NCBI GenBank assembly: GCA_964020085.1
Contig: OZ026602.1
Span: 25,942,601 to 26,006,600, forward strand
Reading direction: 5' to 3'
Length of the DNA: 64,000 bases
From: Micromussa lordhowensis
Taxonomy: Eukaryota; Cnidaria; Anthozoa; Scleractinia; Lobophylliidae
In this document: piece after piece, positions 10,529 through 21,574 of the stretch
Layout of the letters: the number at the start of each line of letters is the position of its first letter
How positions within the stretch are numbered: position 1 is the stretch's first letter
Program-made: the position numbers and the translations under genes
Notes under the pieces: model-generated
The model's database searches: none
The model's input: only the letters and a program-made list of their open reading frames with translations
Told to the model about the DNA's origin: nothing

Positions 10529-11066
10529 AGGTGATGAAGGCTTCTTTTGTGGCAGTTGTTTCAACACGGTCGTCAATACGGAGTTTCTCGGTGATTGTTT
10601 TCGCCTTGTCCTCAATTTTCAGTTGGTTGCTCTCAGCCTTTTTGTAGGTTTTTGTGATGTTTTCGTGTAGGAGCTGATTGTACTTTGTGGCTTCCAATTT
10701 GTAGAAGTTCGTGGATTTATCGGCCTTTACGTATACAAATAGGCGGTTGTCACTTTTAATTGATTCGATGTCTTCATTGAGGTCTTTTTGAAACTGACAC
10801 TCGATATTCTTGAATTTGACCTTTTGGATAATCATCGTCATGCCATCCTCGAACTCCTTTAACTCTTCAATAACCGGAGGGTTGTTTCTTGTTTTGAAGC
10901 CGAAATTTTCTTTCTCTGATTGTTGGTTTGGGTTTAAAAAGTGGTAGGCTTTCCATCTCATTCTGCAAAGGAACTGCTCGGTCTTGTCTATTAGTTGTCT
11001 GATGTATTGTTTCCTCGATGCGACAGGTATGTTCTTGGTTGAGTAGCTGAACGATACGCGTTCCAT
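10529..11066 (-). pseudogene. Penelope-like element B: N-terminal domain
   Basis: About 180 codons on the minus strand from MERVSFSYSTKNIPVASRK to TATKEAFITL, where the coding sense is broken by the right end of transposon 1. Typical landmarks are NPPVIEELKEFEDGMTMII and FVYVKADKSTNFYKLEATKY, the pre-RT region of Penelope proteins. The frame is open throughout. The start at 11066 is plausible but unproven. Confidence 0.85.
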
Positions 11067-11198
11067 GTTTGGATGTTCAGTAGCACACTGCTCAACAAAT
11101 TAGGAGCTTGAAATAAGTAAATTCCACACTGATAAATCCAGAATAGTGCTCAACAATAAAGGAGCGATAATAACAATGTGTTTCTACTCAATATAGAT

Positions 11199-11274
11199 TC
11201 ATATGGACTTCAATACAGGTCTGTTTCGTAGACCAACAAAGAGTTGGTCCACTCATCAGTTAAACTCCATATAC
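11199..11274 (-). ncRNA. Hammerhead ribozyme 2 (PLE-B upstream terminal repeat)
   Basis: Same motif as at 4905-4980. CTGATGA at 11259-11253, the ten-pair stem II and GAAA at 11227-11224 are unchanged. Stem I has one A-to-G change that makes a G-U pair. Cleavage is predicted between 11214 and 11213. Retention of all core bases in a second copy supports function at the time of copying. Confidence 0.9.
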
Positions 11275-11815
11275 ACTGTAGCATCGCTAGGGTTTAAATA
11301 TATCAGCAGTATAATCGTTACAAAATTCAAACTAGAAGAACAATGGTAATATACATTTGTAAACTTATGATTGGTTCTTGAGGATGCGATTGAATTTAAA
11401 AAGAAACTTTCGTTTGTGTCTGCAAGTTGATACGAGTTCATTACGCTTGTTAAGAGTTGCCATGTCCGGTTTATATAAAATATAGAATTTCTCGGTATTA
11501 CATAGGTTACATCGTTTAGTAATTTTCCACGATAAAGTGAAGTCTTTCTTTTGATCTTTAAGCTGCCAGAGATGTTTACTCAGTTCAGTGTCATTCTTTT
11601 TGCTTTCGTGTTTAAAAGACATTTGGTGATTTCGCCATCTCTTTTTTTTTTAACTCGGTGGCAGTGAGGCCGACGTACGTTTCTGTGCTTTCAGCCGTGG
11701 TGACAGTGGCCTGGTAAACATCTCTGGCAGCTTAAAGATCAAAAGAAAGACTTCACCATATCTTGGAAAATTCTAACCAAGGCCAAATCTTATAGCAATC
11801 TTACTAAAGAGCAGT
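11275..11815 (-). pseudogene. Upstream partial GIY-YIG copy (Penelope pseudo-LTR)
   Basis: The minus strand repeats the C-terminus of PLE-B: HLWQLKDQKKDFTLSWKI, KRCNLCNTEKFYILYKPDMA and the basic tail ending at 11365, with a deletion of about 30 bp relative to 5225-5260. At about 11720-11815 a plus-strand fragment of the same region (HLWQLKDQKKDF again) makes an inverted repeat. This matches tandem or permuted Penelope copies sharing termini. Confidence 0.8.
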
Positions 11816-12055
11816 TGAGCAGTCTATTGAGTAGTCTACAGTTGATTATATATATATCATATTTTAATATGAAATCAAATTCGTTCATTGGTGTCAGCTT
11901 ATAATGGCGTATTTAGAAACGCTACAAACGTCTCAATTTCTTGTAAAAGAATTATTACCCCTTTCCCCTCCAGGTCTAAAAGAAAGGGTTAACCGATCAT
12001 TTGACCACTTTTAGGGTCGCTGTGCTAGAATAAGATGTAAATCATTCTTTGAAAC

Positions 12056-12574
12056 ATGGCCAGGCCTTTAGAGATCCAAAATCCAAGAGAGGGTGCAAAC
12101 TGGCTCTCAATCATTCTCTTCTGGTGGATGAATGACGTGTTGAAACTTGGCAATAAGCGACCACTGACCGAAGAGGATTTGTTTCATCTTCTTAAAGATT
12201 TCAAAGCTGAGGTTCTCGTGGAGGACGCTGAGAAGTATTGGTTTGAAGAATTAAAAAGGAGTCAATCTAGGAGAAAGAAACCGCGTTTATGCAAGGCAAT
12301 GGTCAGCCTTATTCCCTGGAAATCTGGTCTTGTTATAATAATTTTAAAAACTCTTCAGTCTTTGAGTTTTGTCTCCCTGCCCCTCTGTCTTTGGCTCGTG
12401 TTAAAGACATTAAATGATGGGCCAAATCTAGACATGAAGTCTGCCTTCATCTACGTGGCGCTTTTGGGGTTGACAAGCCTAATAAAAGCATTAACGACAC
12501 AGCACTATGACTACCTAACTGAACTCTGGGGATTGAAACTGAAGGTGGCGTTGATCGGACTCGTATATAAGAAG
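12056..12574 (+). CDS. ABCC4: ABCC exon 1
   Basis: 173 codons, from MARPLEIQNPREGANW to LVYKK. It contains the conserved FWWMNDVLKLGNKRPLTEED segment before TM1 and two hydrophobic helices (about residues 82-107 and 120-137). The donor is AAG|GTGAGC, phase 0. Confidence 0.9.
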
Positions 12575-14180
12575 GTGAGCGGCTCAGTCATAGCTTTGCA
12601 GCTGGTTATCTGGCATCAGTCAGTCTGAAATCCTGAACTTAACAATACTATTCGCACGTGCAGAACCGATTTTTGCAGAGCTGTTACGTTCCTTGAATTG
12701 CTTCTGTCCGATATTAAATGAAAGCGATGAATTATAAATGCACAAACACCGTTTTCCTTGATCTCTCTAATTAATCCCGTAATAAATTGGAAGGATTATA
12801 TGTATCAGTTCAAGATTAAAGGTGCGGAAAGACAGGCCACGGTCTTTGCTGTTCGGTGATTAGGCAGAAAACGATCCACAAGAAGCTTCTGAGACAAGTG
12901 GGCTCTTGTAATTCGCACAGAATAGACCAGAATGAGCTAGTGATTGACCGGCAAGTATCAACATAGTTGAATTAAGTTCATTTATTTTCTTGAAGGTTCT
13001 CTCACTTAGTCGTTGTAGTCTGGAGGCTACGTTGTCTGGGAACACTATCAACCTGGTCTCCAATGACGCACAAAAGATCGAGAAGTCTCTGAACAGCATT
13101 GGCTTTATGCTGTCAGCGCCGCTAGAGATAGTGATCAGCCTGTTGATACTGTGGTACCTGAATGGCTGGAAAGCTCTCGTTGGCGCTGCGTTCCTCATAG
13201 TTTTAGTCGCCTTTCAAATGTTAATGGCGAGAAAAGCTGCAAAGCTGAGAAAGAAAGCGGCCGGTTTCACAGACAAACGGCTCGTGGTGATGAATGAAAT
13301 CATCTCTGGGATACGGGCAGTAAAGATGCATGCTTGGGAGTGGAACTTCAGAGACTGTGTGCGAGACCTCCGCAGGTAAGATATAAGTATTATTATATAA
13401 CCAGCCAGTGACCTTGGCATTTTCTCAGGGGGCCTAGGAGTGACCCCGCTCTCTTGGGATATTCAACACTCTTTGCCTCTTAAAGGCAAATGACTACTAA
13501 TTCATCTAACGTCAGAGAGTTATTTAGTGTTTCGAAAAATGCATGATCACAAAGTTAAGGTTAGTGCCCATGGATTGCACTATACTTCTGAATCATTTTC
13601 ATCAGAAATATACATTAAAAGCAAGCATGAAACATATAAGACAATGCCAAAAGTCAAAAATGCTTAAAAGCTGGTGAACGTGAACATTTTGGTGATTGCA
13701 CGAATGTCAGCCCAATGTGAATTGCGTCGCGGTCCCACATTCTGAAGGCTGAATCGTTGGCAAGGCTTTCAACTGAATTATACTCTAATCTATAGAAAGA
13801 GCCTGCTTGTCGGTGCAATGCTCACATTTTATACATTGTTCATGTATCTAAATTTAGTAACTGAGCAATCTTTTCGTAGTGGACTTGGTGGAATTGGAGT
13901 TTAAACGTTCTCGTGAGAATCATTCAGTGAGCTTATACTAAACAGGAAGCACTTGACATATATTTCGTCATAGGCGGAGTTTCGTTGAATTTAAAGCGCG
14001 TTCTTATTGGTTGATTTATAGTCACGTGGCAAAGGCTTAATTTAAATCTCGCCCAGCGGCAATTAATATTGTTGTCGGCTCTCCCGCTAACCAGAGGTCG
14101 CATTGACATCTTCGTGCTTAATCATAAAAATTACAATTTCCTCGATTGTGATTGGTTTAAAAAACTTCTATTTTCCACTG

Positions 14181-14216
<36 letters not shown>

Positions 14217-17200
14217 CGGATAGTTCAATAAGCCAATCACATTCAACGTTGCAGTTTAAATCAACCAATCACATTCAAAGTTGTAATTTCAATCAAACAA
14301 TCTCAATTTCAGAGCGAGATGAAACAATTAACGCCTCTTTTGTCAGTATTTTAATGCAAACTTCCCTTTTTTTCATAACTTGGTTATTCTTCTTTTCTTC
14401 TTTTCTCGGAAATGTTTATGATTAATTGGTAATAGGACTGAGTGGAGCCCAATTCGGTCTGTAATCATACTCGTGATAAACAAATCGTCCGATTTTGTTG
14501 TCACTAACTCCAACTACATACCAAAACACCCAGTTACTGGTCCTTTGAGAAACAGTTAGTTTTGTTTTCCCGAGAATTAAAACAAAACTAACTGCTTCCC
14601 TCAGGACCAGTAACTAAGTGTATATTGCGGCCATTGGGGGAGTGAGCTCGCCAAATTTAGCGCCCGACGGACTATTGCCAAGCTGTCAATCTATGAACAA
14701 CCTTGACTCGGTAGTGAGAATTTGTTGCACGTCTTTTTAGCGGCCTTCACACGGCAAAACAAAATTGGTAAACTTGTGTTGGCAAACTCAAGTTCGCGTT
14801 TGTGAACGACACAAAAACAGCCTCTGCCTATCTTCTCGCCAACTTTTCAGCAATTTTCTTCGTGTTGGTAAACTCGTATTTGACGTGTGAACGATTGGTA
14901 AACGTATGTTGGTAACTGTCAACCAATCAAAACATGCGCTCAATGGCGGACGAACGTCAAGATGACCATGAGGCCACTTTTAAATCTATCGAAGAGGTTC
15001 ACAATTGTCCGGCTGTCTGAGACGTTTCATCTGCAGCCTACAGAGATACAAACAAACAAAGGAAAATGGAGGGATCTTCTCTACGAAGCTCTTGGATGAG
15101 CGTGTTGTACGCCCCAAGCGAAGAATTTCTGCTGATAATCATTCGTTTAAACTTTTCTATTTGTCCACTGCTTTCTTCTCCGGCTATTAAGTAAGACACA
15201 AGCGGAAACTCTACGTGAGTTCCACTGCACTACGTTGGCCACGTTGTAAATCAGCGTAAATTGTGATTTGACGCGAGTTTGTCGTGTGAAGGCCGCTTTG
15301 ATGGCATAGGCTCTCCTGCATGTAGGAAGTCTACTTCCAGATTTGACATTTGTTCTCATCATGTTCATGTCCTTATCTGTGATCTGTTTACAGGAAGGAG
15401 ATGGCAATCATTCGCTTAAAAGGTTTAATTGTATCAATATTACTTGTTTTGTTCTTCACAACTATTCCCATGGCTACCCTGGTTTCAGTGACAACTCTGA
15501 TATTGACAGGAACCCACTTGTCATCATTTGCGATATTCACACTTCTTCTAGGATTTGCAATATTACGAGAAACATTTTGTTATAACTTGAGTTTATCCAT
15601 GCAGATTGCCTCGGATGGCAAGGTAGCACTCGATAGAATACAGACTTTTCTGATGGAGAAGGTTACGAACTTCAAAGGAATCGGTGGAGGCAATACCCCA
15701 AATCAAACTCTTAATGGCAACCTTGCGGAACGAAATTTTGAAGTCCAAACGAAAAAGAAAATGGCTGTGCAATTGCTTAGTTACATGCAAAGAGTGGACT
15801 ATTTAAGCGGAACTCGATCGGGTATCGGCAACCCTCCATCGGCGACATTCAATGGGCGGGTGACACCAGAATTATTTTCTACAATCTCGGTTTTAAAAGA
15901 GCCTTTTGTCTCAATTACTGAAGCTTCGTCTTCCTGGAACCAAGAAATTTTGAGCAACACATTGAGTGACATTACTTTCAATGTTCGCAATGGTTACTTG
16001 TTAGTGATAACAGGTGCAGTTGGAAGTGGAAAATCCTCTCTGCTAACTGCCATTCTCGGAGAACTTCCTCTGCATACAGGATCAATTTCATACCACGGAA
16101 AAATGGCCTATGTTCCTCAGATACCCTGGGTGTTTTCTGGCACCATAAGGGAGAACATTTTGTTTGGATTGCCTTTCAACGAGCAGAGATTCCAACAGGT
16201 TGTTCACATATGCGAGTTGACGAAAGATTTGACGAACTTCACCAATGGTGACCTGACAGAAATCGGGCAGCGTGGAGTTACCCTCAGTGGAGGTCAAAAA
16301 GCGCGTGTGGGTTTAGCTCGTGCAGTTTATTCAGATGCTGATATCTACCTGCTTGATGATCCACTAAGTGCAGTCGATACTAAAGTGGGAAGAAGGCTAT
16401 TTGAGAACTGCATTCTTGGCCATTTATCAGGTCGTATTCGTTTGCTGGTCACACACCAGTTGCAATATCTAAAAGATGTGGATCGTGTCATTTTGATGGA
16501 CAACGGCTCAATCACTCACCAAGGAGTATATGCTGAAATTCTAGACCAGGGAGCTTTTAAGGGAGTGGCAGGATTGCCTGAGGATTATGAGGATGGCCCT
16601 GAGCTCCCTGGCAGTGTCAGCCTAGACGAGATTAATGACAAAAGTTCTATCAAGAGGGAGCTGCAAGTTCCGTCGGACCCCTCAATCGATGATACATGCG
16701 ATATGCCAGAGGATGCTCAGCGACAAACCGTCGAGCAGACATTGACTGACCTCATCCAAGATGGCGAACGGGTCGGTGATACGATACAGCACGTTTCGAT
16801 GGTCTCCTAGTGTTTCAAACGATTAACGGAAGGTAAAGATAATGCCGCATTTGAAGAAGACAACGAAGCAAATGAATCCAATCTGCTGGAGAAGGAAAAA
16901 GTTGGCCAGGAGTTGTCCGAGCTCCTTCAGAGTGGCCCTGGCCGTATTGTCGACGAGTGCAATGAGAAAGGAATGATCAACAAGGTGCTGAATGAACCGT
17001 TGGTCTCGTTCGTGGGAGGACCGTCAGGAGGTGAAGATAACGAAGCCTTTGTTGAGGATTTGGCTTCACCTAAGCAGAAGATTGAAGGCGTTGGTGTAAA
17101 TGGAACTGAGGAAACGTTTCCGCAGACTACTGGCTCCCTGATGCTTGCAAACATGCGTGATGTGTCAGACGCTGGTGCTGAGGAAAGATCAGGCCTTGAT

Positions 17201-20200
17201 TTAAAGGAAGACGAGGAGGACAAGAGTGCGGGAACTGTGACCTTTAGACTATACTGGAACTATTTTAAACAAGGACTTCCTGTTTCCAGGATACTGATCC
17301 TTGCAGTTGCCCTATTAGTTGCTCAAGGTAAGGTTGATTAACTCGAAAATACTGCTACATGATTGTCACTCACTTAGATGTAACGTTTCCAAGACGTCTT
17401 GGAGGATCGATCGAGCCAGTAAGATACATAACGAGCAAAAACTCGAGTTTGAATGTCGCACAAACTATGATATGTTAAAATAAATCGACAAGAGTTAGGC
17501 TTAAGAGTTGTGTGTTTCAATATTTTCAGGAAATGAGTAGTACGCTATATGATTTTTAAATCATTAAAATCTACAAATATGGAAGGCCATGTTTGAAGGA
17601 GAGGTGTTCCCCCACTTGTGTATGGACAGATTTGTTGTAAAATAAAGGTAACCTTGAAGGAGTTCCTAGCATCTGTAACTTGGATACAGGAAAACATATT
17701 ATTTAACCGATTTCGGAGTAGCTAAAACGGTCACAAGTTCATAACTGACCGTCACTTGTGTGCTCTCTTTCATCTCACAATGGACATGACATGACACCTG
17801 TTCTGGCTTGCACGAACTAAATTCTCACAAGCCAGTATTTTGTTTAAGGGTTTTTACCAGTTGTACTAACAGTATGAATATTGTCTCAGTTTGCCTCTTA
17901 GCTCCAAATTGGTGGTTGTCCAGAATGGCAGAGATGTCACGTGACCAACAGAAAGCCCCGAATACTCACATCATCCATGGTAGTTTGGTGGCGGTGTCCA
18001 TTGTTGTCATGACAGCGTCATCTTTCTCCTTTTACTACCTCCTCCTAAAGGCAGCTGAAAACCTTCACAGCAAATGACCCTGGCGACAATCAAGGCACCT
18101 GTAAAGTTTTTTGATTCGACCCCGGCTGGACGTATCCTGAATCGGTTTTCCAAAGACATTGGGTCTATGGACGACGTCTTGCCACCGCTTTTTCTACAAG
18201 CTCTTATATTCTGCCTGTTCTCGCTGAGCGCTATTTTGGTTCCCGCTGCAACAAACTACTGGCTCTTTCTGGCCCTTCTTCCAATCATTGGAATATTTGT
18301 TTACTTCGCCCGTTATTATCTGAAGTCTTCCAGAGAGCTGAAGAGAATTGAAGCCATCAAATGCAGCCCTGTGTACTCACACGTCGCGGAAACAGTAAAT
18401 GGTCTGGAAATTGTGCACATGTCAAACATGAACAGGACGTTCGTGGACAGACTAAAACGGTTAGTCTCAATATAACCCGTTGGTTGCATCTAAGCGCTGA
18501 CATGTCACGAAGAAACATCATCTTGACTCCAAACGAGAAGTTACCCAGAAAAAGAACTCTTAACTTTGTTTGAAGGCTCATTTAGACAACTTGATAAGCA
18601 AAAATCAACTGTAATAATTTGGGTGCGAAACTCGTTTTGAGGACTGCCAAACTTCTAATGTTTCTCGTCATGCATGTCCTCTTCCTTAGATGCAACCAAG
18701 TGAAGTTGAAACCAATATTCTGATGTCCCATAACTTATTTACAGCATGTTCGTTCTAGCTATTGAAATCAAAGTAGTAATGACAAAGGAAAACCTAATGT
18801 TAACATTATAAGATAACATTTAGTCTATGCTGCGATGAAATGTAAATCAACACAGGCAACGAGTCAAATATGTGAAAGACAAAGATTTTTATTATTGGCA
18901 ATGAGATTATAGTACCCAACATTTTGCCAAAGCTGACACTAAATATCTTATCGCTATATTGATTTCTGATTACCAGGGTTTCTAGTTTCCTGAAAATTGT
19001 GATTCTATTTCTAGGTATCAGGACGAGAACACTCAAGCTTTTTTCATGGTGGTGTCTTCTAATCGTTGGCTGAGTGTACGTCTTGATTTGCTGTCTAGTG
19101 TGTTCGTCACGATTGTCGCAGTGGCTGCCATTTTGGTGTCGGAGAATCCTGGTCAGTTGGTGTGAATGGAACCTAACACGCATTCCTTTATAGAGCAATT
19201 TATCAGCTATTTTTCAAGAAACAAAAGCCACTTGTTCATTTAAAGGTGTAAGTTTACTCGTTTTCCAAAGAAATGTTCTTTCGCCCAGTACTATTTTTGT
19301 CGCTGAGCAAATCATACAGAAAACAGAACCACGTGTTGATGTTAATGGTGCCGTAAAAATTCAGCTGGAAATCAGAGAATTAACTCTGAAGTAATTTTTA
19401 ACTTGAAAGTGCTGAAACAATTTCCAAATAAGGAGAGCAGGTAATTAAAAATAGAATCGAAAGGAGTGAGCCAGGGAACAACTGCAGAAAGCTGAACATT
19501 TCATGCCCTTTTGTCTGTCAACTCGTTTTTCTACAAATTAAGTCGATCAAAAATTATTTCGATTACCTTTTCTCTTGCCTTTCCTTAGCTTTGGCCGGCC
19601 TCGCCTTGACATATGCACTGCAAACACTGGACGTCACTCAATATGGTGTGCGATCAGCATCAGAAGTGGAAAACTTGATGACGTCCGTCGAACGAGTTAT
19701 AACATATACACAAATTGATTCCGAGCCCGGCTACAGCACTGAGGAACGTCCCCCAGAGTCCTGGCCCAAAGAAGGAAGCTTAACCATAGAAGACCTCTCC
19801 TTGGTTTACTTCAAAGGAGGACCTCGCGTCTTAAAGGACATCAACCTTCATGTTTCTAGTAAGGAGAAGGTAGGAGTTGTGGGTCGCACTGGTGCTGGAA
19901 AGTCATCTCTGGTATCGGCGTTGTTTCGTATGCCAGATCCACTGGGAAAGGTAAGTGGATGGTGGACTCCAGAAATAGGCAACTTCTAGTAAAGCTGCCC
20001 AAGAAATGGGTTCTTAAATGGTATATTTGTCTTTGATGCCTGAACGTAACCAATCCAACTGACGGGCTGTTTAAAGCAGAAAGTCTCATACGAAACTCTA
20101 TTAGATACAGACGCCTTTCTTTCGAAACCACACGGCTTCGCCAACTGTTCAGAGTTTAGAACTCCTGTCCGAGACCTCCGCTTTCTTTTGTTACAATTCT

Positions 20201-21077
20201 TAACTTTCATGCTAAACTAGTGAGGAGCACTCTGAGAAGTGAAGTCGTAAAAACCATCGCAATATTCTTCAAGGAGTTAACAAAGTAACACTCAATTAGC
20301 CTCGGCCTGTAAGTAAAAAGTCATACTAGCGACTATTTAAAGGACCACAAACCGCAGAGCTTTATGCCGGATATACAAGAGGGAACAGTTGATGCGGTAA
20401 AATCAAATATTTCGGCAATGCCTGTAAACGTTTCGGGACCTTTTGGGGAAAAGATTGTAGGTCAAATGGGACGTGGAAATCTTAGAGGACACTTAACTGA
20501 AAAATGTTCCCTTGCGTTTTAGGTGTTAATCGATGGGGTGGATATTGGATCCATCAATCTTCAAGAGGCCCGCAGGTGCATGGCTGTTATAACTCAGGAT
20601 CCGGTGCTATTTGGAGGCACCTTAAAAAGAAACATAGATCCATTCTCAGAGTATTCGGATCAAGCCCTTTGGACCGCTCTGGAGGAAGTGCAGCTGAGGA
20701 CGCTTGTTGAGGATCTCCCAGAACAGCTCGAGTTCAAGCTGAAAGAGTGTGGAACAAACTTGAGCGTTGGTGAGAGGCAGTTGGTGTGTTTGGCTCGTGC
20801 ACTGATCCAGAAGAGCAAGATCATCATCATGGATGAAGCCACCGCTAATGTGGATTTCAAGACTGATCATCTGATCCAGGAAGTCATTCGTGGCAAGTTT
20901 AAGGATTCCACAGTCATTACTATTGCTCATCGACTGAACACCATCATGGATTACGACAAGGTGCTGGTTCTTGATGGTGGACAAGTGGTGGAGTTTGACA
21001 AACCTGAGTTGTTGATCAGAAAAGGTGGACTATTTGCTGAAATGATCAGAAGTCAGACACAAAGAGGGAAAGACTGA
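12056..21077 (+). CDS. ABCC4: ABCC (MRP4-like) ABC transporter gene, seven exons, two lesions
   Basis: Full ABC transporter without a TMD0 domain. The order is TMD1 (exons 1-3), NBD1 (exon 3), a long charged linker, TMD2 (exons 3-6) and NBD2 (exons 6-7). Exons by splice consensus: 12056-12574, 12996-13375, 15394-17327, 17902-18459, 19015-19151, 19589-19950, 20523-21077, with phases that join correctly. The ATG context (aacATGG) is good. The protein would be about 1,480 residues, against 1,325 for human ABCC4, with the excess in the linker. MRP4-type pumps export organic anions and cyclic nucleotides across the plasma membrane. Two lesions, a TAG at 16808 and a one-base loss at about 18072, mean the copy is a recent pseudogene, polymorphic, or carries assembly errors. 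The closest ABCC subtype is inferred. Confidence 0.9.
12996..13375 (+). CDS. ABCC4: ABCC exon 2
   Basis: The acceptor is ttcttgaag. It encodes VLSLSRCSLEATLSGNTINL, NLVSNDAQKIE (the conserved cytoplasmic loop) and TM helices up to VRDLRR. The donor is CGCAG|GTAAG, phase 2. Confidence 0.9.
14532..14615. repeat. 84-bp hairpin
   Basis: agttactggtcctttgag and cttccctcaggaccagtaact flank the inverted pair cagttagttttgttttcc / aacaaaactaactg. A small fold-back element in intron 2. Confidence 0.85.
14739..15297. mobile_element. Short inverted-repeat element in ABCC intron 2
   Basis: The ends agcggccttcacacggcaaa (14739) and its near complement ending ggccgct at 15297 are inverted. The interior is rich in ttggtaaacttgtgttggca-type repeats. 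Non-coding. Confidence 0.8.
15394..17327 (+). CDS. ABCC4: ABCC exon 3: end of TMD1, NBD1 and linker
   Basis: The acceptor is tctgtttacag. TM5-6 end at LFFTTIPMATLVSVTTLILT. The NBD1 Walker A is GAVGSGKSS (about 16015-16041), the signature LSGGQKARVGLARA (about 16282), and Walker B IYLLDDPLSAVD. A linker of over 150 residues rich in Asp and Glu follows and is interrupted in frame by TAG at 16808-16810. Reading continues open to the TM7 start LILAVALLVAQ. The donor is CAAG|GTAAGG, phase 1. An exon this long is unusual for the family. Confidence 0.85.
17902..18459 (+). CDS. ABCC4: ABCC exon 4: TMD2
   Basis: The acceptor is ttgcctcttag. PNWWLSRMAE matches the family DWWLSxWA motif. After AAENLHSK one A appears lost (observed cagcaaatgacc at about 18068-18079), and the frame moves to MTLATIKAPVKFFDSTPAGR. 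FFDSTPAGRILNRFSKDI is a highly conserved ABCC loop, so both frames are genuine. The donor is ACG|GTTAGT, phase 2. Confidence 0.85.
19015..19151 (+). CDS. ABCC4: ABCC exon 5
   Basis: The acceptor is ctatttctag. It encodes YQDENTQAFFMVVSSNRWLS followed by VRLDLLSSVFVTIVAVAAIL, the TM10-11 region. The donor is CCTG|GTCAGT, phase 1. Confidence 0.88.
19589..19950 (+). CDS. ABCC4: ABCC exon 6: NBD2 start
   Basis: The acceptor is tttccttag. It encodes the pre-NBD2 helix (SVERVITYTQIDSEPGYSTE) and Walker A GRTGAGKSSLVSALFRMPDP. The donor is GGAAAG|GTAAGT, phase 0. Confidence 0.9.
20523..21077 (+). CDS. ABCC4: ABCC exon 7: NBD2 end and stop
   Basis: The acceptor is gcgttttag. It encodes VLIDGVDIGSINLQEARR, the Q-loop in VITQDPVLFGGTL, the signature LSVGERQLVCLARA, Walker B IIIMDEATANVD and the H-loop TIAHRLNTI, then TGA at 21075-21077. 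All catalytic elements of NBD2 are present. Confidence 0.92.
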   Translation: MLIDGVDIGSINLQEARRCMAVITQDPVLFGGTLKRNIDPFSEYSDQALWTALEEVQLRTLVEDLPEQLEFKLKECGTNLSVGERQLVCLARALIQKSKIIIMDEATANVDFKTDHLIQEVIRGKFKDSTVITIAHRLNTIMDYDKVLVLDGGQVVEFDKPELLIRKGGLFAEMIRSQTQRGKD

Positions 21078-21157
21078 AAATGACTGCTTAATAACCCAAC
21101 GCGTATCTATCAAACCGCTCCTAAATCAATAACGCAGGCTTTGTTCTAACTACCTAC

Positions 21158-21574
21158 CTTATTATAGGAAATTAACGATGCACATTGACAACGCGAAGAA
21201 AATTTACTTTACACAAAATTAACGCGAATTTTCCAAAAGTTAGCTTCACATACATCAAATTAACACGAAATTTTTGAAAACAATGTGCGCCTAACTTTAT
21301 TTTACGAAAATCCCTCTGTCCACTCAGGGAAACAGATCGATGCGAAAAGTCGAAAGACATTTTGAACTCAATTCTTAAATAAGAACTGTCATGCAGATAG
21401 TGACTCTAGGGAGCTATGAGCTGATGTGGTTTTGTAATTGAAATAAAGGTGGTGTAAAATAAGAATGGTGTAAAATAGTGTGATTTAAATTAACATCGAC
21501 GTAAATTAAGATGCATTAAGTAAACGCGATTAAAATCACGTTAATAAAGTGCATCGTTAATTTCCTATAATAAG
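21158..21574. mobile_element. Short inverted-repeat element downstream of ABCC
   Basis: The 25-bp termini (cttattataggaaattaacg.. at 21158-21182) are exactly inverted at 21549-21574. The interior has repeated ttaacgcgaatttt-like units. It lies 81 bp after the ABCC stop and may lie in its 3' UTR. Confidence 0.85.

Larger units (their letters stand above)
4841..11815 (-). mobile_element. Penelope-like element B with terminal repeats and two nested insertions
   Basis: Read 11.1 kb to 5.0 kb on the minus strand. An N-terminal domain (11066-10529) is followed by RT (7105-6223), a linker and GIY-YIG (5809-5071), and a terminal region. The terminal region (4900-5330) recurs at 11190-11640 upstream of the N-terminus, which is the pseudo-LTR arrangement of tandem or permuted Penelope copies. 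An inverted snippet at about 11720-11815 repeats 5225-5320. Both terminal copies carry a hammerhead ribozyme. A TIR transposon (7106-10517) and a short element (5810-6222) split the reading frame; the coding sense resumes on the other side of each. Confidence 0.9.
13376..15393 (+). other. ABCC intron 2, occupied by inverted-repeat elements
   Basis: 2-kb intron holding a hairpin (14532-14615) and a short element (14739-15297). An open frame at about 14069-14425 has no recognisable motif, and I do not call it a gene. Confidence 0.7.

Noticed and set aside
14069..14425. 118-codon open frame in ABCC intron 2
   Set aside because: No domain, no splice context, AT-rich intron.
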